From: Kineosporia aurantiaca JCM 3230
Lineage (GTDB): Bacteria; Actinomycetota; Actinomycetes; Actinomycetales; Kineosporiaceae
NCBI GenBank assembly: GCA_000719025.1
Contig: JODP01000020.1
Span: 1-64,000, forward strand
DNA length: 64,000 nucleotides
Reading direction: 5' to 3'
Every line of letters begins with the position of its first letter. Positions within the stretch are counted from its first letter, which is position 1. The notes under the pieces were generated by a model. The model had not been told where the DNA came from, ran no database searches, and worked only from the letters and a program-made list of their open reading frames with translations. This document shows positions 25,402 to 36,187 of the stretch, one piece after another. The position numbers and the translations under genes are program-made.

Positions 25402-28059
25402 CTACGGTTGGCTCTCCGGGACCGACGGAGCACAGCTCTCCGGGGGTGACAGCCGGTCCTGGGTGATGCGGAAGTTGCTGGTCGCCCTCAGGATGCAGAT
25501 GCCGCTGGTGCCCTGCGCCCGGATCCGCCCGGTCGGATCGTCGCCGATGACCGCGGATCGCTGGAGCTCGGCGGTGAGCAGGGACGGGTTCAGGTCCAGC
25601 CGGTTGCCGGTGATCTTCCGGGCCGCCCCGAGAAAGGCGTCCACCGCGCCGTACCCGAAAGCGGCATGCCCGTCGACCTCCGGCTTGAGCTTCTGGTTCC
25701 CGAGCCGCTGGGCGAAGACATCGTAGATCTGGCGCTCGGCCCCCGCGCCACCGTAAGCGAAGGACACGTACCGGAAATCCCGGCGGTCGAGACCGCCGTT
25801 GTCGGATCGCAGGGCCACCAGACTGGAGGCGTCGTCGTCCGCGATCATCTGGAGCCCGGGGCGCGCCTTGTGCAGAAAGGTCTCCAGATCCCGGGCGCGA
25901 CCGGCGAAGACGACCAGGCGGTCGGGTTCCTGGCTGAACGCCTCGCCGGCGTCCATCAGGTTCTGCCCGGCGACGGTCGTGCCGCACGGGGAAGGGGCAC
26001 CCGGGTTCGCCGTTCCCGGATCGCGAACGGCCGGCGCGAACGCGCGGACGTCGATGTCCCAGTCCTTCGCCTTCCGGAACTCGTCCAGCAGGTCGGCCAT
26101 CAGGGTCTGGCTGTAGAGGCTGCCCGGATCGTCCGGGCACATGATGGTGACCTTCTTGTGGCTCCTGCGCTGATCCTTCGCCCAGTTCTCGGCGAATTCC
26201 CGGATCACCCGCGCCTGCTCGGAGTTCTCCGGGGCCATGTGGAAGTAGTTGGCCGCGTAATCGCCCAGCCCGTCCGCGGAGAGCGTGGCCGAGATCACCG
26301 GGAGACCCATCGTGCCCAGTTTCCGGATCAGGGCCTTGGTGTTGTAGTTGCTCTCCTCCAGCCCGACGATCCCGACCAGGCTCGGATCCTGGGCGGCGGC
26401 CCGGGCGATCTGGTCGGCCAGTTGCCGGTGCTCGTTCGTGCCGACCCCGGCGTTGCCGATCAGGATCCGGATCACCGGTTCGCTGCCGTTCGCGGGCAGC
26501 CGGTTCTGATCGTCCTGGACGGCCAGCATTCCGGCCAGTTCCATGATCGTCTCGCTGTTGTCCGGATCCTCGGCCTGGTTGTCGACGGCGGCCGCGTAGA
26601 CCAGCGTGATCAGGGGGCGTCCGGACGGCTGCCGGTGCAGGGCCTCGGCCTGGGCGTTCTGGTCGGTGAGTTCGGCATCGACGGCGGCGAGGGACGCATC
26701 GTCCGGCGCAAAAACCGCCAGGTGGTCGGCCAGGCCGACGCATTCGTCGGCCACCGAGGTCAGGTAACCGGAGGGCGCCCGGCCGAACCACTCGGCACAA
26801 CGACCGTGTTCCCGCACCGCCCATCCGGCACTCAGGCCCGTCACCGCGAGGAGCACGGCGAGCAGGCCGACGAAACCGTGGGCCCAGAACGGCTGGCGGC
26901 GTACCTCGAAGCGGGCGGGCGCACCGGCGGTGTTCGCCCGCGGCGGTACGTGCGTGACCCGCAGGCCGAGGAACCAGGCGTTGGGTTCCCGGCGCCGGCT
27001 CTCCTCGAAGATCCCGCCGCTCCAGGCCTGGTACTCCCGCACCGGGTTGCCCGCCTCGACCGTCGTCACGCCGTCCGGGGCGCTCTCGCCGGTGCCGACG
27101 AACACCAGGGGATCGAAGTCCCCGCTCTCGTTGCGGACATCGTTGATCAGGCGCAGCAGCCGGAAGCCGGGATTGCCGGCGGACACTCCGTCCAGGAACA
27201 CCACGGGATAGGTGGTGCGGCGGAATCCCCCCAGATGCCAGGGAGACCGTCGATAGGCCCGGCTGACGTCCGAAAGGAAGGCGCGGACCAGCAGACGCAG
27301 GATCTGTTCCGGATCCTCGAGGTCACGCTGCTCGAGGGTGAGGCGCTCGGCGAACCCCAGCACCGTGCCTGGGTCGCGGGGAGCCATGTAGGGCTGGCGG
27401 AGCAGCCAGCGGTACTCCTGACCGACGCCCGGGATCCGGCCGCTCTTGCGCAGCAGGAACCACAGCGGGGGGACGAACCGAACCAACCGGCCCAGCCCGG
27501 GTACCGCCTGATCGGCCAGCCCGCCGAGTTCCGGAGCGGCCTCGTTCACCTTTCCCAGGAGCCGGGAACGCCGCAGGTCGCGCCGTCGCATCCGGCTGCG
27601 CAGGACGACGTGCCACTCGTCCTGGTCGTTCGGGTCCCGAGCCTGCCCGATCAGCCAGCGCACCAGACCGAACCGGCTGAACCGGATCCGGCCGCCGGCC
27701 GAGTTGCGTCCGCTGGTCAGCTCCTGCGAGATGGTGTGCAAGACGCGAGCCACCGCCTCGACCTCGTCCGAGGCTGCGGGAGTCGCCGCGGTGGCCGGCC
27801 CGAAGAACTTGAGCACGTCGGGCACCCGCCGGGGCACGGCGGTGTCAAGGTAGGAGGACAGCGCGCGGGTCAGCTCGCCGTTGTCCTCCGGGCGTTCCAG
27901 GAAGAGGATCGGAAGACCCCGGTGCAGGCTCTTGATCACCGGATTGCTGGTGCTCAGAGGCGCGTCCCGGACCCGGGGCCGCTGGGTGAGCTTGCGCAGC
28001 AGTTCGACCAGTTCCCGGCCGTCCGGGCCGGACGACCCGGATTTCACCCTTGAGCCCAC
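25402..28059 (-). CDS. Membrane receptor-like protein: cytoplasmic domain, one TM, amino-acid-binding fold
   Basis: About 885 residues. The N-terminal ~395 residues are predicted cytoplasmic, Arg-rich, and include TTYPVVFLDGVSAGNPGF and DPLVFVGTGES, reminiscent of Walker-B and sensor strands of STAND/AAA-type NTPases, but I see no Walker A. One membrane helix follows (GLLAVLLAVTGLSAGWAV). The C-terminal ~470 residues look like a type-I periplasmic binding protein (branched-chain amino-acid receptor fold: VGIVGLEESNYNTKALIRK, LPVISATLSADGL, AAFGYGAVDAFLGA). No permease or ATPase genes are nearby, so it is more likely a sensor than a transporter. The start is uncertain: GTG 28059 is used, TTG 28077 and GTG 28044 are alternatives. 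Confidence 0.7.
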   Translation of the reverse strand: MGSRVKSGSSGPDGRELVELLRKLTQRPRVRDAPLSTSNPVIKSLHRGLPILFLERPEDNGELTRALSSYLDTAVPRRVPDVLKFFGPATAATPAASDEVEAVARVLHTISQELTSGRNSAGGRIRFSRFGLVRWLIGQARDPNDQDEWHVVLRSRMRRRDLRRSRLLGKVNEAAPELGGLADQAVPGLGRLVRFVPPLWFLLRKSGRIPGVGQEYRWLLRQPYMAPRDPGTVLGFAERLTLEQRDLEDPEQILRLLVRAFLSDVSRAYRRSPWHLGGFRRTTYPVVFLDGVSAGNPGFRLLRLINDVRNESGDFDPLVFVGTGESAPDGVTTVEAGNPVREYQAWSGGIFEESRRREPNAWFLGLRVTHVPPRANTAGAPARFEVRRQPFWAHGFVGLLAVLLAVTGLSAGWAVREHGRCAEWFGRAPSGYLTSVADECVGLADHLAVFAPDDASLAAVDAELTDQNAQAEALHRQPSGRPLITLVYAAAVDNQAEDPDNSETIMELAGMLAVQDDQNRLPANGSEPVIRILIGNAGVGTNEHRQLADQIARAAAQDPSLVGIVGLEESNYNTKALIRKLGTMGLPVISATLSADGLGDYAANYFHMAPENSEQARVIREFAENWAKDQRRSHKKVTIMCPDDPGSLYSQTLMADLLDEFRKAKDWDIDVRAFAPAVRDPGTANPGAPSPCGTTVAGQNLMDAGEAFSQEPDRLVVFAGRARDLETFLHKARPGLQMIADDDASSLVALRSDNGGLDRRDFRYVSFAYGGAGAERQIYDVFAQRLGNQKLKPEVDGHAAFGYGAVDAFLGAARKITGNRLDLNPSLLTAELQRSAVIGDDPTGRIRAQGTSGICILRATSNFRITQDRLSPPESCAPSVPESQP

Positions 28060-28170
28060 AACGCCCCCCGACGTCAATACCGCTGTGCCACCGCAACCGG
28101 TGAAGCGAAAGTATTGCGGGAAAGTTCCAGGGCGGGTCGGGAACGGCGAAGAAACATCTCAAGTAATGCT

Positions 28171-28208
28171 CAAAGAAAAGGGGAGCGCCCGCTCCTCGGA
28201 CGCTCCCC
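28171..28208 (-). terminator. Rho-independent terminator of the holin-like/DUF3618 operon
   Basis: An 8-bp GC-rich stem (28180-28187 with 28201-28208), read on the minus strand, is followed by TTTTCTTTG (28171-28179). It lies 14 nt after the DUF3618 stop. Confidence 0.8.
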
Positions 28209-28221
28209 TCTCCTTCGCTGC

Positions 28222-28668
28222 TCAGCGGTTACGGCGCCGCCGCAGCCAGATGAAGAGGGTCGAGGCCAGCCCCACCGCACCGCCGATCGCGGGCAGCAGC
28301 CAGGGCTTGTCCTGACGCTGCTGCTGCACCGTCTCCTGCGCAGTGTGGGCCTTTTCGGCGGCGACCACGCGGGCCTGCTCGCCCTTGACCCGGGCCTGCG
28401 CTCCGATCACCTTGGCCTGCTCGGTCACGGCCTGGGCCCGCACCTTGGCGGTCTCCTGGGCCTCGTGCGCCCGGACCTTGGCGGTCTCCTGCAGGGCCGC
28501 GGCCCGGACCTTGGCCGTTTCCTGCACCTCGTGGGCCTTGTGCGCGGCCCGGCCCTTGACGTCCGTCTTGGCGGTCAGGGCCTCCACCGTCTCGGCGAGT
28601 TCCTCACGGGTGTGGTCGATCTCGGCGCGGATCTGCTCGGTGTCGCGGCTGCCGTTGTCGTCGCTCAT
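28222..28668 (-). CDS. DUF3618 protein with coiled coil and C-terminal anchor
   Basis: 148 residues. The start (DTEQIRAEIDHTREELAETVEAL) is the DUF3618 signature. A helical repeat of AQETAKVRA-like 11-residue units (about 45-110) resembles apolipoprotein/LEA-type amphipathic helices, and the C-terminus has a membrane helix (about 124-141) followed by RRRRNR. It overlaps the upstream holin-like gene by 4 nt (ATGA), the usual actinobacterial arrangement. The pair probably forms an envelope-associated assembly; the function is unknown. Confidence 0.85.
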   Translation of the reverse strand: MSDDNGSRDTEQIRAEIDHTREELAETVEALTAKTDVKGRAAHKAHEVQETAKVRAAALQETAKVRAHEAQETAKVRAQAVTEQAKVIGAQARVKGEQARVVAAEKAHTAQETVQQQRQDKPWLLPAIGGAVGLASTLFIWLRRRRNR

Positions 28669-29114
28669 CGGTGCGCACTCTCCTTCACGGCCTCGACGTC
28701 GTGCTTGGTGCTGTCCACGGCCTGGGTCGGCATCGGCGGGGTGGCCTGCCGGACCTGCTTGCGCCCGACCAGCGCCATCACTCCCGCCACCAGCAGCAGC
28801 ACGGCGGCCACAATCAGGGCGGACGCCCAGGCGGGCACGGCCTCGGCCAGGCCGAGCACGGCCGCGGCGATCAGCACGCCGACGCCGAAGAAGGCGACCA
28901 GCCCGGCGCCACCGAAGGCGCCCAGGCCGATGCCCGCGTGCTTGGCCTTCTCGGCCAGCTCGGCCTTGGCCAGCTCGACCTCCTGGCGGGCCAGCTGCGG
29001 CACCAGCCGGGTGAGGTCGGAGACCAGCTCCGGGGTGGACCTGGTCTCAGGCTGGGCCGGGACGGGGCCCGGGGCATCCGTCATGCTCGGGGACCTTTCG
29101 TTCGTCACACTCAT
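28665..29114 (-). CDS. Phage-holin-superfamily (DUF1469-like) membrane protein
   Basis: 149 residues from ATG 29114 (GGAGA 8 nt upstream); a second ATG ten codons later also has a ribosome site. The core is STPELVSDLTRLVPQLARQE followed by VELAKAELAEKAKHAG and two membrane helices (about 61-84, 90-113), the pattern of the Phage_holin_3_6/DUF1469 family. Despite the name these are ordinary chromosomal envelope proteins. Translationally coupled to the DUF3618 gene. Confidence 0.85.
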   Translation of the reverse strand: MSVTNERSPSMTDAPGPVPAQPETRSTPELVSDLTRLVPQLARQEVELAKAELAEKAKHAGIGLGAFGGAGLVAFFGVGVLIAAAVLGLAEAVPAWASALIVAAVLLLVAGVMALVGRKQVRQATPPMPTQAVDSTKHDVEAVKESAHR

Positions 29115-29292
29115 GGCCTGTCTCCAAGGTCGTCCTGCATTTCCTCCTCCTGAATTTAGGCGGGCCGGCCGGGCGCGCATCCCGAGCGGACCCCAACGGT
29201 GCAGGCCAGGGGTTCACCCCTGGGGAGAGAGCCGGAATTGCCGGGGTCGTACCCCGAAGGGATCCCGGCAAGATCACGCAATACTGGCGCGT

Positions 29293-29913
29293 ATGACTGA
29301 GCGCGGGGCTGTCACCCAGGAACGCACGAGCAAGGACGTCCGGGCGCCGGGGGCGGTGGCCGGTGCGGTGCTGCTGGTCCTCACGGTGGGCCAGCTGCTG
29401 GTGGCCACCTTCCTGGCCGGAGATCTGGAGCAGTTCGAGGGCAAGGGTTTCGGGGCGCGGCTGGTGCTCTACCCGGCGATGATGCTCGCCGTCCCGGTGA
29501 TCTGGTGGTTCGTCACCGACCGCCGGGAAGACCCGCCCTGGGCCGCTTTTGCCTGGATCATGCTGCCGTTCCTGGTCGACGTCACCGGGAACACGCTGAA
29601 CCTGTACGACTCGATCGCCTGGTGGGACGACGCCAACCACTTCGTCAACTGGCTCTTCCTCGGGCTCGGGTCGGGTCTGCTGATCACCCGGGGGCGGGCC
29701 CGGCCGAAGGGGGAGATCGTGCTGCTGGTGGCCGGGATCGGGGCGATCATGGCGATCTTCTGGGAGGTGGGCGAGTACTACGCCTTCATCCGCGGGGGCA
29801 CCGAACTGGCCACGGCCTACACCGACACCCTGGGCGACGAGGTGCTGGGCACGCTGGGGGCGCTGACCGCGGGAGTGATCATCTCCTGGCGAGTAACCAC
29901 TCAGCGCGGCTGA
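29293..29913 (+). CDS. Small integral membrane protein
   Basis: 206 residues from ATG 29293; the longer open frame upstream runs antisense to the holin-like pair and was rejected. About five to six membrane helices are visible (near 24-46, 57-76, 90-105, 118-135, 140-160, 185-200). The segment GNTLNLYDSIAWWDDANHFV and the later FWEVGEYY motif resemble the DUF2238/YjdF-like membrane family, in which conserved Asp/His/Glu lie in helices. I do not assign a function. Its last 13 nt overlap the convergent SRPBCC gene. Confidence 0.75.
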   Translation: MTERGAVTQERTSKDVRAPGAVAGAVLLVLTVGQLLVATFLAGDLEQFEGKGFGARLVLYPAMMLAVPVIWWFVTDRREDPPWAAFAWIMLPFLVDVTGNTLNLYDSIAWWDDANHFVNWLFLGLGSGLLITRGRARPKGEIVLLVAGIGAIMAIFWEVGEYYAFIRGGTELATAYTDTLGDEVLGTLGALTAGVIISWRVTTQRG

Positions 29914-30359
29914 CGAGGGGCCCGGCCCTCGGCGATCAGCTGCAGCCGGCGCAGACTCTCCCGGTTGCGGGGCAGGATGCTGAGCTGACGGAGCGGTTTC
30001 GGGATGAGCTTGCCCGGTCCGCGCGAGGCATCCTCCTGGATGCGCACCCGGCACCCCTCCTCGGTCTGCTCCAGATCCAGGTAGACGGTTCCCTCGCCGA
30101 TCGGCCAGCCGCGCGCCTGGAGCACCAGTCGCTGGTCCGGGACGCATTCGACGACTTCGGTGGTGTCGTCGATCAGGGCCGGCCAGGAACCCACCGAATG
30201 ATGGATCTTCGAGCCCACCGCGGGCCACTGCTCGTCGACCGCCCGGATCCGCGAGGCGCCGACCACCCAGCCGGAGTACAGCCAGCCGTCGGCGAGCACG
30301 GAGAACACGTCGGCGGGCGACACTTTCACATGACGTTCGACCTCGATCATGTCTGCCAT
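29901..30359 (-). CDS. SRPBCC-family (START-like) protein
   Basis: 152 residues from ATG 30359; the very long open frame upstream is antisense to the SDR gene and was not used. MADMIEVERHVKVSPADVFS and WPIGEGTVYLDLEQTEEGCR match polyketide-cyclase/SRPBCC domains, which have a hydrophobic ligand cavity. Single-domain cytoplasmic protein, ligand unknown. A shorter start at 30350 is possible. It diverges from the SDR gene at 30510. Confidence 0.85.
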   Translation of the reverse strand: MADMIEVERHVKVSPADVFSVLADGWLYSGWVVGASRIRAVDEQWPAVGSKIHHSVGSWPALIDDTTEVVECVPDQRLVLQARGWPIGEGTVYLDLEQTEEGCRVRIQEDASRGPGKLIPKPLRQLSILPRNRESLRRLQLIAEGRAPRQPR

Positions 30360-30509
30360 TTCATCGTGGATCCGCCGGTGGGCAAGCGCAGAGGCTGTCC
30401 GACTGGCGAACGCCCCGGTCCGGGCCGGACTGGTGAGCGCTGAGCGGCCGGTGATCCGGCCTTGTCGCGGTGAGCAGAGCCCGCGCTTCGCTGATGCGAG
30501 GAGAGCAGT

Positions 30510-31349
30510 ATGAGCCCCGAAGTCCAGCAGCAGGATGTGCCTGGCTCGACCACCCGGATGAACCCCGAACCCGACCATGGTGAGAAGAGCTACCGGGGGA
30601 CCGGACGGCTGAACGGCAAGATCGCCGTAATCACCGGTGGGGACAGCGGCATCGGCCGGGCGGTGGCGATCGCCTACGCCCGGGAGGGCACCGACGTCGT
30701 CATCTCCTACCTGAACGAGCACGAGGACGCGGAGCAGACGGCGCACTGGGTGCGCGAGGCGGGCCGCCAGGTGCTGCTGATCGCCGGGGACGTGGCCGAC
30801 CCGGCGCACTGCCGGGTGATCGTCGACCGGGCGGTGGCCGAGTTCGGGCGGATCGACGTGCTCGTGAACAACGCGGCCTACCAGGCGATGTACGACAGTC
30901 TGGAGGACATCTCGGACCAGGAGTGGGACCGCACCATCGCGACCAACCTCAGCGCGTTCTTCCACCTGGCCAAGGCCGCTGTGCCGCACATGCCGCCGGG
31001 TGGCAGCATCATCGGCTCCTCGTCGGTGAACTCGGACACGCCCAATCCCATCCTGTTGCCGTACGACGTGACGAAAGCCGGTATCGCGAACCTGACCGCG
31101 GCCCTGGCCGGACTCCTGGCGGACAAGGGGATCCGGGCCAACAGTGTTGCCCCGGGACCGATCTGGACCCCGCTGATCCCGGCCACGATGAAGCCGGAGG
31201 CGGTGGAGAAGTTCGGTCAGAACGTTCCGCTGGGCCGCCCCGGCCAGCCGGCCGAACTGGCTCCGGTCTACGTGCTGCTGGCTTCGGACGAGGCGAGCTA
31301 TGTCTCGGCGGCCCGGATTGCGGTGACCGGTGGAAAGCCGGTGCTGTAA
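30510..31349 (+). CDS. Short-chain dehydrogenase/reductase (YhdF/YghA-like)
   Basis: 279 residues, ATG with GAGGAG upstream. The N-terminal extension (MNPEPDHGEKSYRGTGRLNG) is typical of the YhdF/YghA stress-associated SDR group. Cofactor motif TGGDSGIGRA (about 42-51), NNAAYQ, catalytic Ser in SSSVNS and YDVTK (Tyr-x-x-x-Lys). A paralogue lies on the other side of the sensory island (40431-41330). NAD(P)-dependent cytoplasmic enzyme; substrate unknown. Confidence 0.92.
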   Translation: MSPEVQQQDVPGSTTRMNPEPDHGEKSYRGTGRLNGKIAVITGGDSGIGRAVAIAYAREGTDVVISYLNEHEDAEQTAHWVREAGRQVLLIAGDVADPAHCRVIVDRAVAEFGRIDVLVNNAAYQAMYDSLEDISDQEWDRTIATNLSAFFHLAKAAVPHMPPGGSIIGSSSVNSDTPNPILLPYDVTKAGIANLTAALAGLLADKGIRANSVAPGPIWTPLIPATMKPEAVEKFGQNVPLGRPGQPAELAPVYVLLASDEASYVSAARIAVTGGKPVL

Positions 31350-31432
31350 TGCGCTTGCGCGGGCCGGGATCGGCCTGAGGATGGTCCTACCGTCTAGGAG
31401 CGGCGGTTCCGCAGTGCGGGAAGAGGTGCGAA

Positions 31433-31663
31433 ATGGCAACCGGTGAAACTGGTTTTGACGATGTCACGTTCGACTTGATCTCGGTCCAGTATCACTCGCT
31501 GAAGGCCGGGCACGACTACGGGCAGTACGTCCGGGACGCGCGCAACGCCGGGCGTGAGGACATCGCCTCCTTCTTCGAGGAGGTCATGAAGCAGGACTCC
31601 GACCGGGGCGCGAAGGCGCACGAGTTCCTGAAGGAGCTCGGCGCCGGTTCAGCGGCCGGCTGA
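31433..31663 (+). CDS. Small acidic helical protein
   Basis: 76 residues, with GGAAGAGG about 8 nt before the ATG. It is helical and acidic (LISVQYHSLKAGHDYGQYV, EDIASFFEEVMKQDSDRGAK), resembling small conserved actinobacterial proteins with a ferritin-like helix pair and His/Glu residues. No firm family. A strong inverted repeat follows between it and the convergent ANTAR gene. Confidence 0.7.
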   Translation: MATGETGFDDVTFDLISVQYHSLKAGHDYGQYVRDARNAGREDIASFFEEVMKQDSDRGAKAHEFLKELGAGSAAG

Positions 31664-31671
31664 TCGGCGGA

Positions 31672-31702
31672 CGGCGGGCGGGAGCCCGGCTCCCGCCCGC
31701 CG
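31672..31702. terminator. Bidirectional hairpin between convergent genes
   Basis: Two 15-bp perfectly complementary arms (31672-31686 and 31688-31702) rich in G/C, without a T-run, lie between the stops of the small acidic protein and the PAS-GAF-ANTAR gene. Likely a shared terminator. Confidence 0.7.
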
Positions 31703-31721
31703 GGCCGGCCTTCGGAGCACT

Positions 31722-33095
31722 TCAGAGCATCCGTAGTTCTTCCGGGTCCTGACCGGTCTGGATCACCACGTCGGCGATCTCGCGGACCTTGACGTTCCGG
31801 TCCTGGGAAGTCTTGACCAGCCGCTGGAAAGCCTCGTGGGGCAGGATCCGGTGCCGCTCGACCAGGATGCCCACCGCCTCGCCGATGTGCTGGCGGCTGT
31901 CCAGAGCGAACTGGAGGTGCTCCTCGCGGTACATCTGCGCAATCGCCACCGCGGCGTGCAACGCCACCAGCGGGACCACACTCTGAACCGCCGAGCCGAA
32001 GGCCTCCGGGTGCCCGGAGTACAGGCTGAGGACGCCCAGGACCTGGTCGCCGTGGCTGATCGGCACCACCAGGACCCGCCGGACATCGGCCCGGGCCGCT
32101 ACCCGGGCCAGCCGGGGCCACTGCTCGCGCATCTCCGGCAACGAGGCGATGACCATGCGTTCCTCCGCCAGGGCGGGAACGATCGGCCCCTCCGCCGGAA
32201 GGCCTTCACCCTCCATCTGGGCGCCCAGGCAGGAGAGGGCGACGTCGCAGCTGGCGGAGGTGTGGGTGGCCGACCTCCGGGGGAGCAGGACGGCGGCCCG
32301 CTGCGCCCCGGGGACGATCCGGATGGCGTTCTCGACGACGCCTTGGAGCACGGCTTCCAGATCCGGGCAGGCGGCCAGTTGCCCGGCCATTGCGGCCAGG
32401 GACTCGGCCAGGGCAAGGGAAAGGTGGTCGTGGCGATCGGCCGCCCGCTGGGTCACGGAAGGCATTGGCGGCTGCTGTGCGGCTTTTTCCGCGTTCTGGA
32501 CCAACCGGGGACCGGATTCCCCCGCGGCCTCTGGATCGGCTCGCAGCTCCCAGCGGAGGACGGCTTGGCCGGTGTGCAGATCGATCGCCGTGGTCACACC
32601 GAGCAGCACCGGCTCGACCTCGCCGCCGGGCCGCCGAAGGACCGCCCTCTCGGCCGCACTGGCGTCCCGGTGGGTCTGCACGCTGCGCTGCATCCGGGCG
32701 ATCATGGTCCGGATCCGCCCCCGGTCCGCGATCTCGAACCAGGTCACGATGGGCCGGGCACCCCGGCCGGGGCGGCGCCGGATCAGCTGGTCGGCCGCCG
32801 TATTCGTCTGCAGGACGGTGCCGTTGGGATCGGTGATGACCTGCGGGTACGGTGACGAGCGGAAATACGACTCGTTCTCGGTCGCGCCCACCTTCAGGAG
32901 ACGGTGCACGTCTTGTAGTTCTTCGTGCTGGACGCGCAGTTCCTCGTCGGCTGTCAAGAGCCGGACGGCCAGCTCCTGCACATCTTCGACCCAGGCTTCC
33001 GGCTGCCGGGCCGGGTCCGGCCCGCGGTGGGCCAGGCGGGTCAGCACTTCACGACGCACCTCGAGGTCGGCGAGGAAGGCATCAAACTCTGTCAT
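31722..33095 (-). CDS. PAS-GAF-ANTAR regulator 1
   Basis: 457 residues from ATG 33095 (chosen by alignment with the paralogue at 38217-39650; a TTG at 33140 is possible). Order: N-terminal coiled helices (LADLEVRREVL, LTADEELRVQHEELQ), PAS domain (about 85-185, YPQVITDPNGTVLQTNTAAD), GAF-like domain (about 225-385, RRVLVVPISHGDQVLGVLSL) and a C-terminal ANTAR domain (about 395-450, SRQHIGEAVGILVERH, AFQRLVKTSQDRN). ANTAR domains bind nascent RNA hairpins and cause antitermination, so this is predicted to link a small-molecule or redox signal to transcription. Target genes are unknown. Confidence 0.9.
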   Translation of the reverse strand: MTEFDAFLADLEVRREVLTRLAHRGPDPARQPEAWVEDVQELAVRLLTADEELRVQHEELQDVHRLLKVGATENESYFRSSPYPQVITDPNGTVLQTNTAADQLIRRRPGRGARPIVTWFEIADRGRIRTMIARMQRSVQTHRDASAAERAVLRRPGGEVEPVLLGVTTAIDLHTGQAVLRWELRADPEAAGESGPRLVQNAEKAAQQPPMPSVTQRAADRHDHLSLALAESLAAMAGQLAACPDLEAVLQGVVENAIRIVPGAQRAAVLLPRRSATHTSASCDVALSCLGAQMEGEGLPAEGPIVPALAEERMVIASLPEMREQWPRLARVAARADVRRVLVVPISHGDQVLGVLSLYSGHPEAFGSAVQSVVPLVALHAAVAIAQMYREEHLQFALDSRQHIGEAVGILVERHRILPHEAFQRLVKTSQDRNVKVREIADVVIQTGQDPEELRML

Positions 33096-33230
33096 CGAGG
33101 ACAACGGGCCTCCAAAGGCCGTCGGCTTCGCCGTACCCAACCGTTGCTTGGCCGGTACGCCGTGTCCAACAATCCACCATAGGTCACCGGAGGAAGGCGG
33201 TCGAGATGAGCACGCGGTGGCGCTGCGGAA

Positions 33231-35104
<1,874 letters not shown>

Positions 35105-35108
<4 letters not shown>

Positions 35109-36127
35109 GAAAGGTCACCGCTTTCAGGGGCATTGCCGGTAAAACCGGCCTCTTCGACCAGCATGCGGCGAATCAGCTCGGCCGCGTCGTGGGCCTCGGC
35201 CGCCAGTTCCGAGAATCGGCCCGCGGCCAAGGGCTGCCCGCGCTCGGCGGCCCGCTTGCCCATGTCGCCGGCCAAGGCGGCCTTCTCCTCCAGCGAGCGC
35301 AGGCCCATCCAGAGTGCGCTCTCCAGGGCGGCGTCGTGCTCGGCGAGCAGGCTCTGGGCCGACCAGGCGTGCCCTACCCGACAGCGGTAACGGACGTAGC
35401 CGTGCTCGTCGATGGCGAACAGCGGCCCGTGGCAGTCGGGGCAGGAAAGACCGGCCGCCTGGCCCGGGCGATCAGGGGCCTGGAGCGCCGCCCGGTCCAT
35501 CCGGGCCATGGCGACCTCCTCGGCCAGTGGATCGGGATCGATCACCGGTGGGTCGGGCACCTCCGCCCCGACCAGTTCGACCAGAGCTGCGGGGATGTCG
35601 GCAACCGGCAGGACGAGGTCCGGTTTCGCGGCCGCTATCGCGTTCGTCGGCATGCCCGCGTGCAGCGCGTCCTGCGGATCCTGGACCACGGCGAAGCCCC
35701 CGCGCGACTTCACCGACACCAGGCCGGCCGAACCGTCGTCCAGCGCGCCGGAGAGCACGACGCCGATGACCCGAGGGCCCAGAGCCCGCGCCGCAGAACG
35801 GAACAGCACGTCCACTGCCGGCCGGTGGCCGTTCTCCCGGGGCCCGCGGGTCAGGATCACATCCCCGTCGACCACCAGCAGGTGGTGATCGGGGTGAGCC
35901 ACGATCACCGTGCCGGGCGTCAGCCGGATCTCGCCGGTGGCGCCCACCACCTTCAGGTCGGTCGCCCGGCCGAGGATGGTGGCCAGGGCGTTCACCGCGG
36001 TGGCGGGCGTGTGCAGGACCACCAGGATGCAGGCTTGGAGATCGGCCGGCAGTGGGGACAGCAGTTTGGTGATTGCCTCGACGCCGCCCGCACTGGCCCC
36101 GACGACGATGACGTCACGCTGGGCCAC
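35105..36127 (-). CDS. CheB-type protein-glutamate methylesterase without receiver domain
   Basis: 340 residues from GTG 36127, preferred over GTG 36136 because GGAAGG lies 8 nt upstream. The catalytic domain (about 5-185) keeps GASAGG (active Ser), LVVLHTPA (His) and SGALDDGSAGL (Asp). No N-terminal receiver domain is present, unlike classic CheB. The C-terminal part (about 225-335) has CPDCHGPLF and YRCRVGHAWS, a possible zinc-ribbon-like knuckle, and then a helical region. Paired with CheR-PAS it makes a split CheB/CheR sensory module, possibly a stress or redox signalling unit. Confidence 0.88.
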
Positions 36128-36187
36128 GTGACCCACCTTCCAGATTGTGGATCATGCTCCGCGGACTCGAGAGCTGATCATCTGACC

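Noticed and set aside
25402..28059. Functional Walker A ATPase in the receptor-like protein
   Set aside because: No GxxxxGK(S/T) motif was found; only Walker-B-like strands are visible.
28665..29114. Prophage remnant indicated by the holin-like gene
   Set aside because: The holin-superfamily/DUF3618 pair is a usual chromosomal arrangement and no other phage genes are present.
28114..29292. N-terminal part of the plus-strand frame ending at 29913
   Set aside because: Lies antisense to the holin-like/DUF3618 pair; the membrane-protein similarity starts only at ATG 29293.
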